DNA of 64,000 nt, from the NCBI GenBank assembly GCA_902706205.1, contig CACSKA010000010.1, forward strand, positions 62,001-126,000. Direction: 5' to 3'. The notes below the pieces were generated by a model that made no database searches, had not been told where the DNA came from, and saw only the letters and a program-made list of their open reading frames with translations. Every line of letters begins with the position of its first letter. Within the stretch, counting starts at the first letter, position 1. Positions 12,054-21,268 of this stretch are shown here, in pieces. The stretch is from Chryseobacterium sp. 18061. Its GTDB lineage: Bacteria > Pseudomonadota > Gammaproteobacteria > Enterobacterales > Enterobacteriaceae. The position numbers and the translations under genes were made by a program.

Positions 12054-13760
12054 TTAATGAGTCATTGCTGCCTGAACCACCGGCTTGCTTTCCGTCGGGG
12101 CCGCAGAAGGGAGATAGTGTTGTTCGGCGCTTTTCGCCCATTGCTGGTAGCGCTGATAAAGCTGTTCAAAGCGCTGTGCCTGAGCAGGGCGAGGTTCGAG
12201 CGTGTGCTCGACGCGACTGGCCATTTGCTGCTGCGCTTGTGGAATATCGGTGTGAACGCCAGCGGCCACGGCGGCAAAAATGGCGGCTCCCAGCGCGCAG
12301 CACTGGTCAGAGGCGACGATTTGCAGTGGGCGATTGAGCACGTCGCAGCAGGCCTGCATGATGTCGACGTTTTTACGGGCGATACCCCCCAGCGCCATCA
12401 CGTTGTTCACCGGAATGCCCTGAGAGGTGAAGCACTCCATAATTGCGCGCGCGCCAAAGGCGGTGGCGGCGACCAAGCCACCGAACAGCGCCGGCGCGTC
12501 CGTCGCCAGGTTCAGGTCAGTAATGACGCCTTTCAGACGCTGATTCGCATTCGGCGTGCGTCGGCCGTTAAACCAGTCGAGGACGACCGGCAGATGTTCG
12601 AGAGAAGGCTTTTGCGCCCAAGCGGCGGTCAGCGCAGGCAGAAGCTGTTTCTGACTGGCTTTAATTTGCTCTTTCAGTTCAGGATGCTGAGCTGCGAGCT
12701 GCTCCAGCGGCCAGCCGAGAATGCGGCCAAACCAGGCGTAGATATCGCCAAAGGCAGACTGCCCGGCTTCCATCCCGATGAAGTCTGGCGTCACGCTGCC
12801 GTCCACCTGACCGCAAATACCCTGCACGGTGCGGTCACCGACGCTGGATTTGTCGGCGATCAGAATATCGCAGGTTGAGGTGCCAATGACTTTGACCAGC
12901 GTATTTGGCTGTGCACCGGCACCTACGGCACCCATATGGCAGTCAAACGCGCCGCCGGAAATGACCACACTTTCCGCTAAACCCAGGCGCTGTGCCCAGT
13001 CGGCACTAAGCGTGCCCACCGGGATATCGGCAGTCCAGGTGTCGGTAAAAAGCGGGTAATCGAGATGCTGATTGAGCAGCGGATCAAGCGCATCAAAGAA
13101 GCTGGCTGGCGGCAGGCCGTTCCAGCTTTCATGCCACAGGGATTTGTGTCCGGCACTACAGCGCCCGCGACGAATATCCTGCGGACGGGTGGTGCCGGAA
13201 AGCAGGGCAGGCACCCAATCGCACAGTTCAATCCAGGAGGTGGCAGCCTGCGCCACGCTACTGTCGGCGCGGGTTACATGCAGGATTTTTGCCCAGAACC
13301 ATTCGCTGGAGTAAATCCCGCCGATGTAGCGCGAGTAATCGACATTGCCCGGCTGGTGGCACAGGAGGGTGATGGCTTCGGCTTCTTCCACGGCGGTGTG
13401 ATCTTTCCACAGTACGAACATGGCATTCGGGTTGTCGGCGAATTCCGGGCGTAGCGCCAGTACATTGCCGTCGGCGTCAATGGGAGCAGGGGTTGAACCG
13501 GTGCTGTCTACACCGATCCCGACGACCTCCTCCCGGCGAGATCCGAGTTCGTCCAGCATGCTTTTCAGCGCAGTTTCCATCGACTCGATGTAATCGAGTG
13601 GATGATGGCGGAACTGATTATTAGGGGCGTCGCAGTAGCGACCTTCCTGCCAGCGCGGATACCATTCCACGCTGGTGGCGATTTCCTTCCCGGTGGCACA
13701 TTCCACCGCCAGCGCTCGCACTGAATCACTACCAAAATCGAGGCCAATTGCTATTGCCAT
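12054..13760 (-). CDS. araB: Ribulokinase (568 aa)
   Basis: ATP-dependent phosphorylation of L-ribulose, second step of the arabinose pathway. FGGY carbohydrate kinase family: N-terminal phosphate-binding loop [10 protein letters not shown] at residues 7-16, the GVDSTGSTP segment near residue 85, and the C-terminal [13 protein letters not shown]-binding motif. Preceded by GGAG seven bases before the ATG. It is the first gene of araBAD, expressed from the promoter at 13796-13826 and divergent from araC. Two residues longer than E. coli AraB. Confidence 0.97.
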   Translation of the reverse strand: MAIAIGLDFGSDSVRALAVECATGKEIATSVEWYPRWQEGRYCDAPNNQFRHHPLDYIESMETALKSMLDELGSRREEVVGIGVDSTGSTPAPIDADGNVLALRPEFADNPNAMFVLWKDHTAVEEAEAITLLCHQPGNVDYSRYIGGIYSSEWFWAKILHVTRADSSVAQAATSWIELCDWVPALLSGTTRPQDIRRGRCSAGHKSLWHESWNGLPPASFFDALDPLLNQHLDYPLFTDTWTADIPVGTLSADWAQRLGLAESVVISGGAFDCHMGAVGAGAQPNTLVKVIGTSTCDILIADKSSVGDRTVQGICGQVDGSVTPDFIGMEAGQSAFGDIYAWFGRILGWPLEQLAAQHPELKEQIKASQKQLLPALTAAWAQKPSLEHLPVVLDWFNGRRTPNANQRLKGVITDLNLATDAPALFGGLVAATAFGARAIMECFTSQGIPVNNVMALGGIARKNVDIMQACCDVLNRPLQIVASDQCCALGAAIFAAVAAGVHTDIPQAQQQMASRVEHTLEPRPAQAQRFEQLYQRYQQWAKSAEQHYLPSAAPTESKPVVQAAMTH

Positions 13761-13795
13761 CGTGTTGCTCCATGAAGAATGTCAGACATGGTGAA

Positions 13796-13826
13796 ACAGT
13801 AGATATCAGGGAAAAAAAACGTCAGG
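13796..13826 (-). promoter_or_regulatory. Candidate araBAD core promoter (pBAD)
   Basis: On the minus strand a -10 element TACTGT (13796-13801) and a weak -35 overlapping the I2 half-site (TGACGT, 13819-13824) are 17 bp apart. The -10 sequence is the same as the E. coli pBAD -10 as I remember it. A weak -35 fits an activator-dependent promoter. Confidence 0.7.
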
Positions 13827-13859
13827 CGGGAACCGCTAATCTTATGGACAATAATGCTG
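13824..13859. promoter_or_regulatory. AraC half-sites I2 (13824-13842) and I1 (13843-13859)
   Basis: Adjacent direct repeats. Read in the araC direction, the I1-like site is TATGGACAATAATGCTG and the I2-like site ends in CCGCTAATCT; these match the E. coli araI1/I2 pair in sequence and position. AraC bound to both with arabinose activates araBAD; the I2 site overlaps the promoter -35. Confidence 0.8.
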
Positions 13860-13871
13860 TGTCATTGCAAA

Positions 13872-13889
13872 GTGTGACGGCGTGCAAAT
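13872..13889. promoter_or_regulatory. CRP-cAMP site of the araC-araBAD region
   Basis: TGTGA, six bases, GCAAA immediately beyond I1, the same sequence and place as the E. coli ara CRP site (TGTGACgccgtGCAAA). Confidence 0.75.
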
Positions 13890-13930
13890 ATTCTCGCAGG
13901 CCATTTCACCCTTTTTCGCTTCACTGGCAA

Positions 13931-13949
13931 TATGGACAATTGATTTCCT
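13931..13949. promoter_or_regulatory. araO2-like AraC half-site just upstream of araC
   Basis: TATGGACAATTGATTTCCT differs at two positions from E. coli araO2 (TATGGACAATTGGTTTCTT) and, as there, lies a short way before the araC start codon. It is in the same orientation as I1, but only about 89 bp from it instead of about 210 bp; see findings. Confidence 0.75.
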
Positions 13950-13975
13950 GCTGAGCATGCTGAGCGAGTATTTTT

Positions 13976-14827
13976 ATGCCTGAACTCCAGAATGACCCGC
14001 TATTACCCGGCTACTCTTTTAACGCCCATTTAGTGACGGGCCTGACGCCTATTGAAGCCGAGAGCTATCTTGATTTTTTCATTGATAGACCACTTGGCAT
14101 GAAGGGATATATTCTCAATCTGACGGTGCGGGGAGAGGGGGTCATTGAGAATCATGGACAGCAATTTGTTTGCCGTACGGGGGATATTCTGCTGTTCCCC
14201 CCGGGCGAAATTCATCACTACGGCCGTCACCCCGATGCCAGCGAGTGGTATCACCAGTGGGTGTACTTCCGTCCACGCGCTTACTGGCACGAATGGCTGG
14301 CGTGGCCCGCGTTGTTTGCCCAGACCGGGTTTTATCGTCCAGACGATGCGCACCAGGTGCAATTTGCCGAACTGTTTGGGCAGATAATCGATGCCGGACA
14401 GGGCGTAGGACGCTATTCCGAATTACTGGCGATTAATCTACTGGAACAGCTTCTACTGCGGCGTATGGAGGCGATCAACGAATCACTGCATCCGCCGATG
14501 GACCACCGGGTGCGCGACGCTTGCCAGTACATCAGCGATCATCTGGCGGACAGCCACTTTGACATTGCCAGCGTCGCACAGCATGTGTGTCTGTCGCCGT
14601 CGCGCCTCTCGCACTTGTTCCGCCAGCAGCTGGGCGTCAGCGTGCTGAGCTGGCGCGAAGACCAGCGCATCAGCCAGGCGAAGCTGTTGTTGAGCACGAC
14701 CCGGATGCCGATTGCCAGCGTAGGGCGCAATGTGGGCTTCGAAGATCAACTCTACTTTTCCCGCGTTTTCAAGAAGTGCACGGGTGCCAGCCCCAGCGAG
14801 TTTCGTGCTGGTGTAAACAATGTGTGA
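13976..14827 (+). CDS. araC: Arabinose-responsive regulator AraC (283 aa)
   Basis: Dimeric activator/repressor of the arabinose genes. The N-terminal cupin arm and arabinose-binding domain (about 1-170, with [15 protein letters not shown]) precede a linker and the double helix-turn-helix DNA-binding domain (about 180-280; [10 protein letters not shown] and the signature ending [14 protein letters not shown]). The ATG aligns with E. coli AraC ([18 protein letters not shown]). The C terminus is shorter than E. coli (292 aa), stopping soon after EFRAG, a tail difference that should not affect the DNA-binding domain. Divergent from araBAD across 215 bp. Confidence 0.97.
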   Translation: MPELQNDPLLPGYSFNAHLVTGLTPIEAESYLDFFIDRPLGMKGYILNLTVRGEGVIENHGQQFVCRTGDILLFPPGEIHHYGRHPDASEWYHQWVYFRPRAYWHEWLAWPALFAQTGFYRPDDAHQVQFAELFGQIIDAGQGVGRYSELLAINLLEQLLLRRMEAINESLHPPMDHRVRDACQYISDHLADSHFDIASVAQHVCLSPSRLSHLFRQQLGVSVLSWREDQRISQAKLLLSTTRMPIASVGRNVGFEDQLYFSRVFKKCTGASPSEFRAGVNNV

Positions 14828-14949
14828 AAAAAGTGAACCCCTTTGCGCGAATGCGGGTCATAACCTGTAAACTATTCAGACAATTGACGGCTTGACGAAG
14901 TGGGTGCCCCTCGGGAGAATCCCTGCTTCGTTTTCCTACCGGGTACCCT

Positions 14950-15717
14950 ATGCAAGCATTGCTGGAACATTTCATAACGCAGTCGGTGATGTATTCATTG
15001 ATTGCGGTCGCGATGGTCGCATTTCTCGAGTCGCTGGCGCTGGTTGGGCTGATTCTGCCTGGTACCATTATGATGTCGGCGCTGGGAGCACTCATCGGCA
15101 GCGGAGAAGTGAATTTTTGGCAGGCGTGGTTGGCGGGAATTATCGGCTGCCTGCTCGGGGACTGGCTCTCTTTCTGGCTCGGCTGGCGTTTTAAAAAGCC
15201 GCTGCATCGCTGGTCGTTCATGAAAAAGAACAAAGCGCTGCTGGATAAAACCGAGCACGCGCTGCATCAGCACAGCATGATTACCATTCTGATTGGTCGC
15301 TTTATTGGCCCGACTCGCCCGCTGGTGCCGATGGTTGCCGGGATGCTTGACCTGCCCGTATCCAAATTTATTATTCCTAATATCATTGGCTGTTTGTTCT
15401 GGCCGCCGGTCTATTTTCTGCCGGGCATTCTTGCCGGAGCGGCGATCGACATTCCTGCGGATGCGCAGAGCGGGAGCTTCAAGTGGTTGTTGTTACTGGC
15501 AGCAGGTTTGCTGTGGCTGGCGGCGTGGCTTGGCTGGCGTTTGTGGCGCACAGGTAAATCAGGCAGCGATCGCCTGACGCGCTTTTTGCCGCGCGGCAGG
15601 CTGTTATGGCTGACGCCAGTGATGTCGGTTTTGACTCTGGTATCGCTGTATGTTGTGTGCAAACACCCACTGATGCCGGTATATCTCGATATTCTCAGGA
15701 AGGTTGTGAGCCGCTAA
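14950..15717 (+). CDS. yabI: DedA-family membrane protein YabI (255 aa)
   Basis: Polytopic inner-membrane protein of the DedA/SNARE-associated (VTT) family; members are implicated in recycling undecaprenyl phosphate and in membrane energetics. The family signatures are visible: an [13 protein letters not shown] segment (residues 27-38), the GD-LSFWLG stretch (about 75) and [16 protein letters not shown] (about 117-132), with several hydrophobic helices, the last three after residue 175. The 3' end runs 23 bp into the convergent thiQ. Specific role in this organism not known. Confidence 0.9.
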   Translation: MQALLEHFITQSVMYSLIAVAMVAFLESLALVGLILPGTIMMSALGALIGSGEVNFWQAWLAGIIGCLLGDWLSFWLGWRFKKPLHRWSFMKKNKALLDKTEHALHQHSMITILIGRFIGPTRPLVPMVAGMLDLPVSKFIIPNIIGCLFWPPVYFLPGILAGAAIDIPADAQSGSFKWLLLLAAGLLWLAAWLGWRLWRTGKSGSDRLTRFLPRGRLLWLTPVMSVLTLVSLYVVCKHPLMPVYLDILRKVVSR

Positions 15718-16405
15718 TTCCCAGCAGATGCGATGCGCTGGCTTTGCCGCTGAGCAACTCTTCAGTGGCACCGTCCCAGGCAATGCGCCCCTCGGCTACC
15801 ACCAGCGAACGCGGGGCAATGCTAAGCGCATCCTCCACGCTGTGTGACACCATTAACAGCGTCAACTGTTGGCGGCGGCAAACGTCGCTGACTAACTGCA
15901 GCATCTCCTGTCGCAGCGCCGGGTCAAGTGCTGAAAATGGTTCATCCAGCAACAAAACCGGCTGCTCGCGCACCAGACAACGGGCCAGCGCCGCACGTTG
16001 ACGTTGACCGCCCGACAACTCGCCCGGCACTCTTTCCAGCAGCGATTCAATCCCCATCTGACTGGCGATCACATCCAGCTTATGCTGCTGCGCGGCGTTC
16101 AGTTTCAGCCCCGGATGCATGCCAAGGCCGATGTTTTGCCGTACCGTCAGGTGGCTAAAAAGATTGTTCTCCTGAAACAGCATCGACACCGGACGTTTGG
16201 CGGGCGGCGTGTCGGTATGGGGCTGATTTTCGATAAAAATCGTCCCGCTAGAGGGAGTGATAAAACCAGCAATCAGGTTCAGTAGCGTGCTCTTACCCGC
16301 GCCGCTGGGGCCGAGCACCGCGATGTGCTCGCCCTGTTTGACGGTGAGGGTAAAGCGCATCGGCAGATGCTCGTAAAGCCAGGTGACATCATTCAGTTTT
16401 AGCAT
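15695..16405 (-). CDS. thiQ: Thiamine ABC transporter ATPase ThiQ (236 aa)
   Basis: ATP-binding subunit of the ThiBPQ importer for thiamine, TMP and TPP. Walker [10 protein letters not shown] at 32-40, the signature ELSGGQRQR near 130, Walker B LLLDEP near 150, followed by the H-loop MVSHS. The ATG chosen gives an N terminus [11 protein letters not shown] that matches E. coli; an upstream in-frame ATG adds only seven residues. Start overlaps the thiP end by 17 bp and the C terminus is four residues longer than E. coli because the stop lies inside the convergent yabI. Confidence 0.96.
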   Translation of the reverse strand: MLKLNDVTWLYEHLPMRFTLTVKQGEHIAVLGPSGAGKSTLLNLIAGFITPSSGTIFIENQPHTDTPPAKRPVSMLFQENNLFSHLTVRQNIGLGMHPGLKLNAAQQHKLDVIASQMGIESLLERVPGELSGGQRQRAALARCLVREQPVLLLDEPFSALDPALRQEMLQLVSDVCRRQQLTLLMVSHSVEDALSIAPRSLVVAEGRIAWDGATEELLSGKASASHLLGISGSQPS

Positions 16406-17999
16406 CACGACCCGGAAGTTTTTCAATAACGGTGAATAACAGGAAACACAGCAGCAGCAGGATAAAGGCGGTCACGGCTCCGTCCTGGCTGCGGTAGGCG
16501 CCAATCTGCTGATAAAGATAGAACGGCAGGGTGCGGAAATCCTCGTTGCCAAACAGCGCCACTACGCCAAAATCACCAATCGACAGCACGCAGGCAAACG
16601 CCAGCGCTTGTGCCAGCGGCCGCTTCAGCGCGCGCAGCTCTACCACCTGAAAACGGGTAAAACCCTGCATACCGAGCGACTGGCACAGAAGACTATAGCG
16701 AGCGGTTGCATCGCGCATCGGGTTTTCCAGCACCTTTAACGCGTACGGGATGGCCATCAGCGCGTTGGTGAAAATCACAATCCCGTCGGCGGAGCCTGGC
16801 AAGCCCACGCTGTTGTTGAGCAGCAAAAAGAAGCCTGTCGCCAGCACGATACCCGGCATGGCGAGGATTAGCATTCCGCTCAGTTCCAGCGCCTGCCCAG
16901 CCAGATTTCGCTTTCTGGCGTACAGTTCGCGACTACTCCACAGCAGCATCAAGGTCAGCGTAATAGATAAAAAACCTGCTGCCACCGCGATGCGTAGTGA
17001 CGTCCACACCGCCTGCCAGAGTACCGGCTGCGCCAGCACCTGCGGCAGACTGCGGTTCAGGCCATCGGCAATTACCGCCATCAGCGGCGGCAAAAGCAGC
17101 AGCAGGGCGAGGGCGATCAGGGTGACATCAATAACGCGGCTGTGCAGCCTGTCGTCCGGATCGCGCCAGCCTACATGCTGAGTGTTCCCCGGCATCAGCG
17201 ATTTGCTCAGACGTTGGCTGATGAGCATTAACCCCAGACAGCACAGCATCTGGACGATCGCCAGCATCGCCGCGCGGCCCGGGTCATAATCAAAATTGAG
17301 CGCCTGATAGATGGCAAGCTCAATGGTGGTGGCCTGCGGACCGCCGCCGAGCGACAGCACGGTAGCGAAACTCGCGAAGCACAGCATGAAAATAAGTGCG
17401 GCAATCGCCGGAATTTGTCGCCGCATCCACGGCCATTCGATGAAGCGGAAAAAGGTGAAGCCGCGCATCCCTAGCTGCGCCGCCAGCTGGCGCTGCTCGC
17501 CGGGAATTTGCTCCAGCGCCTGCAGCAGCAAACGCGTCGCCATCGGCATATTAAAGAACACATGCGCCAGCAGAATGCCCTGCAAACCGTAAGGCGAGAA
17601 TGTCCATTCCCAACCGAATAAGTGCCACAACTGGGCCAGCCAGCCCTGTCGTCCGTAAACGCTAAGAATGCCAAACACCGCCACCAATACCGGCAGAATT
17701 AAGGTCATCGCGCACAGGCGAAGCAGGATTTGACGGCCCGGGAATCGGCGTCGGTATAGCGATCGGGCGAGGAAAATGGCCGGAATAACCGACAGCGTGG
17801 CGGAGAGAAACGCCTGCCAGAAGGAGAATCTGACCACGTGCCACAAATAGCTGTCGTGCAGAAAACGGCTCCAGCTTGCCGCCGGAGCGTTAAACCACAA
17901 GGCCAGAAATGCGGCTAGCGCGACGGCCACCATTAAGGCCGCAACCGTCACGCCTGGCACTAGCCAGCCGGCGATTACTGGCTGACGGCGCGTTGCCAT
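16389..17999 (-). CDS. thiP: Thiamine ABC transporter permease ThiP (536 aa)
   Basis: Membrane subunit of ThiBPQ, a fused permease with two copies of the six-helix binding-protein-dependent transport domain. Both copies carry the EAA-type coupling loop (around [12 protein letters not shown] and [15 protein letters not shown]). Hydrophobic helices span the entire length. The ATG giving MATRRQPV matches E. coli (536 aa). The start overlaps the thiB end by 25 bp, so translation is probably coupled. Confidence 0.96.
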   Translation of the reverse strand: MATRRQPVIAGWLVPGVTVAALMVAVALAAFLALWFNAPAASWSRFLHDSYLWHVVRFSFWQAFLSATLSVIPAIFLARSLYRRRFPGRQILLRLCAMTLILPVLVAVFGILSVYGRQGWLAQLWHLFGWEWTFSPYGLQGILLAHVFFNMPMATRLLLQALEQIPGEQRQLAAQLGMRGFTFFRFIEWPWMRRQIPAIAALIFMLCFASFATVLSLGGGPQATTIELAIYQALNFDYDPGRAAMLAIVQMLCCLGLMLISQRLSKSLMPGNTQHVGWRDPDDRLHSRVIDVTLIALALLLLLPPLMAVIADGLNRSLPQVLAQPVLWQAVWTSLRIAVAAGFLSITLTLMLLWSSRELYARKRNLAGQALELSGMLILAMPGIVLATGFFLLLNNSVGLPGSADGIVIFTNALMAIPYALKVLENPMRDATARYSLLCQSLGMQGFTRFQVVELRALKRPLAQALAFACVLSIGDFGVVALFGNEDFRTLPFYLYQQIGAYRSQDGAVTAFILLLLCFLLFTVIEKLPGRDAKTE

Positions 18000-18958
18000 G
18001 TGGCAATCCAATTTTGGCGTTCAGAGGCGACCTGCTGCGGTGTGTATTCCAACGTGGTTTTTGGTTTCACCAGGCCGTTAAAGGCTTCTGGCAGCGTGAC
18101 CTGCGTGACCGGATACATCCAGTTACCGGTAGGGATCGCCTTCTGGAATGCTGGGCTGACCATGAATTTCAGGAATTTTTCGGCCAGCTCAGGCTGTTTG
18201 CCTGACGCGGTACGCGCGGCGACTTCCACCTGCAAGTAATGGCCTTCGGCAAAATCGGCGGCGGCGTAGTTATCTTTTTTCTCTTCGATAATGTGATACG
18301 CCGGAGAAGTGGTGTAGCTCAGTACCAGATCGCTTTCGCCTTTCAGGAACAGCCCGTAAGCCTCGCTCCAGCCTTTGGTGACGGTGACGGTTTTGGCGGC
18401 CAGTTTCTGCCACGCTTCAGGGGCTTTGTCGCCGTACACTTTTTGCATCCACAGCAGCAGACCCAGACCTGGCGTACTGGTGCGAGGATCTTCATAGATA
18501 ACGCGCCATTTCTGCGGGCTTTCGACCAGATCTTTCAGGCTCTTCGGTGGGTTCTTCAGCTTGTTCTTGTCATAGACAAACGCAAAGTAGCCGTAGTCGA
18601 ACGGGACGAAGGTGTCATTTTTCCATCCGCCCGGCACGTTAACGCCGGTGGTCGGCACGCCGCTTTTGGCGAACAACCCGGTTTGCGTGGCGGCGTCGAG
18701 CAGATTGTTGTCGAGCCCCAGAACCACGTCGGCTTTGCTGTTTTTGCCTTCCATGCGCAGACGATTGAGCAGCGACACGCCGTCTTCCAGCGCCACGTAT
18801 TTAAGCTCGCAGTTACAGTCGGCTTCAAAGGCTTTTTTCACCGCAGGCCCTGGACCCCAGTCGGCAGAGAAAGAATCATAGGTATACACGGTGAGAACAG
18901 GTTTCGCGAAAACGGGCACGCTAGCCAGGACGAGTAACGGCAGGAATTTTTTAAGCAC
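17975..18958 (-). CDS. thiB: Thiamine-binding periplasmic protein ThiB (327 aa, GTG start)
   Basis: Periplasmic receptor of the thiamine/TPP importer (TbpA). Signal peptide VLKKFLPLLVLASVPVFA with cleavage before KPVLTVYTYDS. The family stretches FVPFDYGYFAFVYDKNKLKN and YTTSPAYHI are intact. An ATG-started frame 16 codons longer would begin inside the riboswitch region; the GTG at 18956-18958 with GAGGT seven bases upstream gives exactly the E. coli length, so I prefer it. First gene of thiBPQ, under a TPP riboswitch. Confidence 0.95.
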   Translation of the reverse strand: MLKKFLPLLVLASVPVFAKPVLTVYTYDSFSADWGPGPAVKKAFEADCNCELKYVALEDGVSLLNRLRMEGKNSKADVVLGLDNNLLDAATQTGLFAKSGVPTTGVNVPGGWKNDTFVPFDYGYFAFVYDKNKLKNPPKSLKDLVESPQKWRVIYEDPRTSTPGLGLLLWMQKVYGDKAPEAWQKLAAKTVTVTKGWSEAYGLFLKGESDLVLSYTTSPAYHIIEEKKDNYAAADFAEGHYLQVEVAARTASGKQPELAEKFLKFMVSPAFQKAIPTGNWMYPVTQVTLPEAFNGLVKPKTTLEYTPQQVASERQNWIATWQRAVSQ

Positions 18959-19002
18959 TTTGCACCTCAAATTAAGGGGTGGCAAAGGATTTTGAGTGAG
19001 CC

Positions 19003-19208
19003 CCAAATCCCTTCGCCGGCGTTATCCGGATCAGGTTCGACGGGTATTATCTCAGCCCATACACGTCATCCTTCAAGCTGCCTCTGTGTTGGCTACGCTC
19101 GCTCACACCAGTCACATAGTTTTCTATGCTCCTGGCGATTCACTCGCTTGCCGCCTTGATGCATCTCGAATGATTGTGTGTATGTTAATTAGCACCCCGT
19201 TGAGAACG
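19003..19208 (-). ncRNA. TPP riboswitch (THI element) of thiBPQ with expanded P3
   Basis: Read on the minus strand the conserved blocks occur in order: CTCAACGGGGTGC (19190-19206), then GGCTGAGATAATACCC, GAACCTGATCCGGATAA and GCCGGCGAAGGGA (19058 down to about 19006). The P3 stem is formed by CATACAC (19178-19184 complement) and GTGTATG (19058-19064 complement), but a 113-nt repeat-like sequence fills its loop. It lies just before the thiB ribosome-binding site, so TPP binding most likely hides that site. In E. coli this leader is also detected as the small RNA SroA and has a short P3. Confidence 0.93.
19065..19177. repeat. Palindromic intergenic repeat inserted in riboswitch P3 loop
   Basis: The 113 bases between the two P3 arms form an imperfect palindrome: outer arms TTCaAGcTGC / GCAtCTcGAA, central CCAG-CACATAG / CTATG-CCTGG around a TTTT loop. 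It has the look of a dispersed enterobacterial intergenic repeat. Its core resembles the palindrome at 3513-3569. No coding potential. Confidence 0.65.
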
Positions 19209-19252
19209 CGGCTATTGTAATGAGTTTGTGACTTTTCAGGAAGCGTTACGGG

Positions 19253-20911
19253 CTATTCGGGGTCAGGCGGTGCAAACCACGCCGATTTAAAGTCAAACCA
19301 ACCCAGCGTGTTCATGCGCAGGCCACGCATACTTCGCTGCCCTTGAATGCGCAGCCAGTGGTGAATCAGCGGCACCACCGAACGTTGGGCTATCAGCTGT
19401 TGTGACCAGTTGGCCAGATTTATCTCTCCGGACTGCCAGTCGGCGGCGGCTTGCTGCCAGTCCAGCGGAATACAGTGCTGAATTAGCGGCACTTCAAACA
19501 GATGGGCAAACAGCGAGAAATCCAGCGGCAGCGTGAAGTTGGCGCTGTTTAGCCACATGTCGCTGTGAATTTCGCCGAGATGCCATTCGTCGTAGTCGAT
19601 CTCCCGGATCTCCAGCGTCACCTGATGCTCGGCGAGCAGACGGCTCATGATCAGCGCAATGTTTTTGTGTTCCAGATGTTCCCGATAATAGGTCAGCGTC
19701 AGCGTTTCCAGCCCGGCGGGTTTGTCGCCCTTACCCGGACGTGCATGGTGCCAGCGCGGCAACAGGCCATAAGCCGGGAACCAATCGCCCTGATACTGCT
19801 CGTCGGCGTGGTACAGGAGATTGGCAGGAGAGAGAATTTGGCTGACCCAGCGGCGAACGTCTTCAGACACCCCTTTCTGGCTGCGGGCATCAAACAGCAG
19901 GTAATAGCAGCCTTCTTCCAGGCGGCTTTCCACCGCTTTTTCGCCTTCGGTCGAGCCTTCCAGCGTCAGGCCGCAGGTCACTTCGTCCCCAATTTCTGGC
20001 AGTACCCACACATTTACTTCATCAATCAGCGCGCGATAGCCGAAGAAGTCGTCGAAGGCGTGGATTTTGAGTTGGTTCTGGTTATTGCGCGAGACGGCAT
20101 AAGGCCCGGTGCCTACCGGCATGCTGGAAAAGTTGTTCATGGTTTCCCATTCGCGCGGCAGGATCATCGCCGGGATATGCCCCAGCAGCCACGGTAGCCA
20201 AAGATCCGGGCGAGAAAGGTGAATATCCAGTGTCCATGTGGTTGGTGATTCGATGCGGGTAATGTGGGCGTACAGTGGCAGAATATTGATTCGCTGTAAG
20301 GAGTGAACCACATCCTCCATCTCCAGCTCACGACCGTGATGAAAATGAATGCCTGGACGAAGATAAAAACGCCAGTGCAAAGGGGAAATTTGCTGCCAGT
20401 GATGCGCAATATCCGCTTCCAGTTCCCCATTTTCCTCATTTATACGGGTCAATGCGCTGAAAATCTGCCGCGCAATGTGAGTTTCCGAGCGTCGTAAAGG
20501 TGTGCCGGGCAGTAAGTTACGCATCGGGCGGTAGTAAAGCACCCGCATGATATGTCGCCCCTGGCGGAAACTGCGGCCCAGATGTGAAACCAGCATTTGG
20601 CGCACGGTGGCTTTATCGCCCACCAGTTGTACCAGTTGATCGATTCTGTCCTGCTCAAGTAAGTCCTCCGCACGCTGCTGTTGGAGCGCCAGCCCGGTAT
20701 AGAGAAACGTCAGGTGGGACCGCTTGCCACGCCCGGCTTCCGCCTGCCACGTCAGCCAACCGCGATCTTCCATGGTGTTCAACAAAGTCCGCATATGGCG
20801 GCGTGAACAGCTGAGCAATTCGGCCAGCTCGTTGAGCGTGGTGTCCTGGGATTTTCCGTCACAGCATTGCCATAAACGGATGAACTGTTGTTGCAAACGA
20901 CCAGAGGACAT
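19253..20911 (-). CDS. sgrR: Transcriptional regulator SgrR (552 aa)
   Basis: Activates sgrS (and setA in relatives) when sugar phosphates accumulate. N-terminal winged-helix domain (about residues 1-115; [20 protein letters not shown]), followed by a domain related to periplasmic solute-binding proteins of the oligopeptide type (about 160-550), thought to sense a small molecule in the cytoplasm. No signal peptide. Divergent from sgrS across about 67 bp, which must hold its operator; negative autoregulation is known in E. coli. Length is one residue longer than E. coli SgrR. Confidence 0.95.
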   Translation of the reverse strand: MSSGRLQQQFIRLWQCCDGKSQDTTLNELAELLSCSRRHMRTLLNTMEDRGWLTWQAEAGRGKRSHLTFLYTGLALQQQRAEDLLEQDRIDQLVQLVGDKATVRQMLVSHLGRSFRQGRHIMRVLYYRPMRNLLPGTPLRRSETHIARQIFSALTRINEENGELEADIAHHWQQISPLHWRFYLRPGIHFHHGRELEMEDVVHSLQRINILPLYAHITRIESPTTWTLDIHLSRPDLWLPWLLGHIPAMILPREWETMNNFSSMPVGTGPYAVSRNNQNQLKIHAFDDFFGYRALIDEVNVWVLPEIGDEVTCGLTLEGSTEGEKAVESRLEEGCYYLLFDARSQKGVSEDVRRWVSQILSPANLLYHADEQYQGDWFPAYGLLPRWHHARPGKGDKPAGLETLTLTYYREHLEHKNIALIMSRLLAEHQVTLEIREIDYDEWHLGEIHSDMWLNSANFTLPLDFSLFAHLFEVPLIQHCIPLDWQQAAADWQSGEINLANWSQQLIAQRSVVPLIHHWLRIQGQRSMRGLRMNTLGWFDFKSAWFAPPDPE

Positions 20912-20998
20912 AAAAGGGGAACTCCTGACGAAAACCCAGCAATTTATTTATCCTCATATTAAGCCAATAATCACTCCCGATGAAGTGAGGAGATGAAT

Positions 20999-21163
20999 AT
21001 GAAGAAGCTAACTGCTTGTGAGTTTTATCAACAGTACTTTTCAGCGACGCAGGGAGCGTCATGGCTGGCCCGCCTGGTTGCAGGAACGCGCCTGAAAATG
21101 CTGGAAGATTTGATGCAGTGGGAAGTTACATGCCCGGCTTCGGAATTCATTGACTTGACTTGA
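20999..21163 (+). CDS. sgrT: Small protein SgrT (54 aa), inhibitor of glucose uptake
   Basis: Encoded within SgrS; in E. coli SgrT blocks the PtsG (EIICB-Glc) transporter. This copy starts MKKLTACEFYQQYFSAT and keeps the family core FYQQYF ... WLARL ... RLKMLEDLMQW, then a C-terminal tail. At 54 aa it is longer than E. coli SgrT (43 aa), with five extra N-terminal residues and about eight at the C terminus. Two in-frame ATGs (20993 and 20999) exist; GAGGAG ends directly at the first and is six bases from the second, so 20999 is chosen. The stop precedes the pairing segment by a few bases, so translation and pairing regions do not overlap. Confidence 0.88.
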   Translation: MKKLTACEFYQQYFSATQGASWLARLVAGTRLKMLEDLMQWEVTCPASEFIDLT

Positions 21164-21210
21164 TCATGTGTGACTGAGTATTGGTATCAGGCGATAGCCT
21201 TGAAAGACCC

Positions 21211-21239
21211 GCCAGCAGAATGCTTCTGCTGGCTTTTTT
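21211..21239 (+). terminator. Rho-independent terminator of sgrS
   Basis: GCCAGCAGAA, TGC loop, TTCTGCTGGC, then six T. A perfect ten-base stem; the E. coli SgrS terminator has the same GCCAGCAG start. Confidence 0.92.
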
Positions 21240-21268
21240 CGTTTCTCTTTTGCGATTAAGGATGAATC

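Larger units (their letters stand above)
20979..21240 (+). ncRNA. sgrS: Dual-function small RNA SgrS (about 262 nt)
   Basis: Hfq-dependent RNA of the glucose-phosphate stress response; pairs with ptsG and other sugar-transport mRNAs. The highly conserved pairing segment TGTGTGACTGAGTATTGGT is at 21167-21185, followed by the terminator hairpin with poly-T at 21211-21239, which doubles as Hfq-binding tail. The 5' end is placed at the GATGAAG sequence by analogy with E. coli (GATGAAGCAAG), seven bases after an AATAAT -10-like element at 20966-20971. The 5' part encodes SgrT. The RNA is about 35 nt longer than in E. coli (227 nt), mostly because sgrT is longer. Confidence 0.93.
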
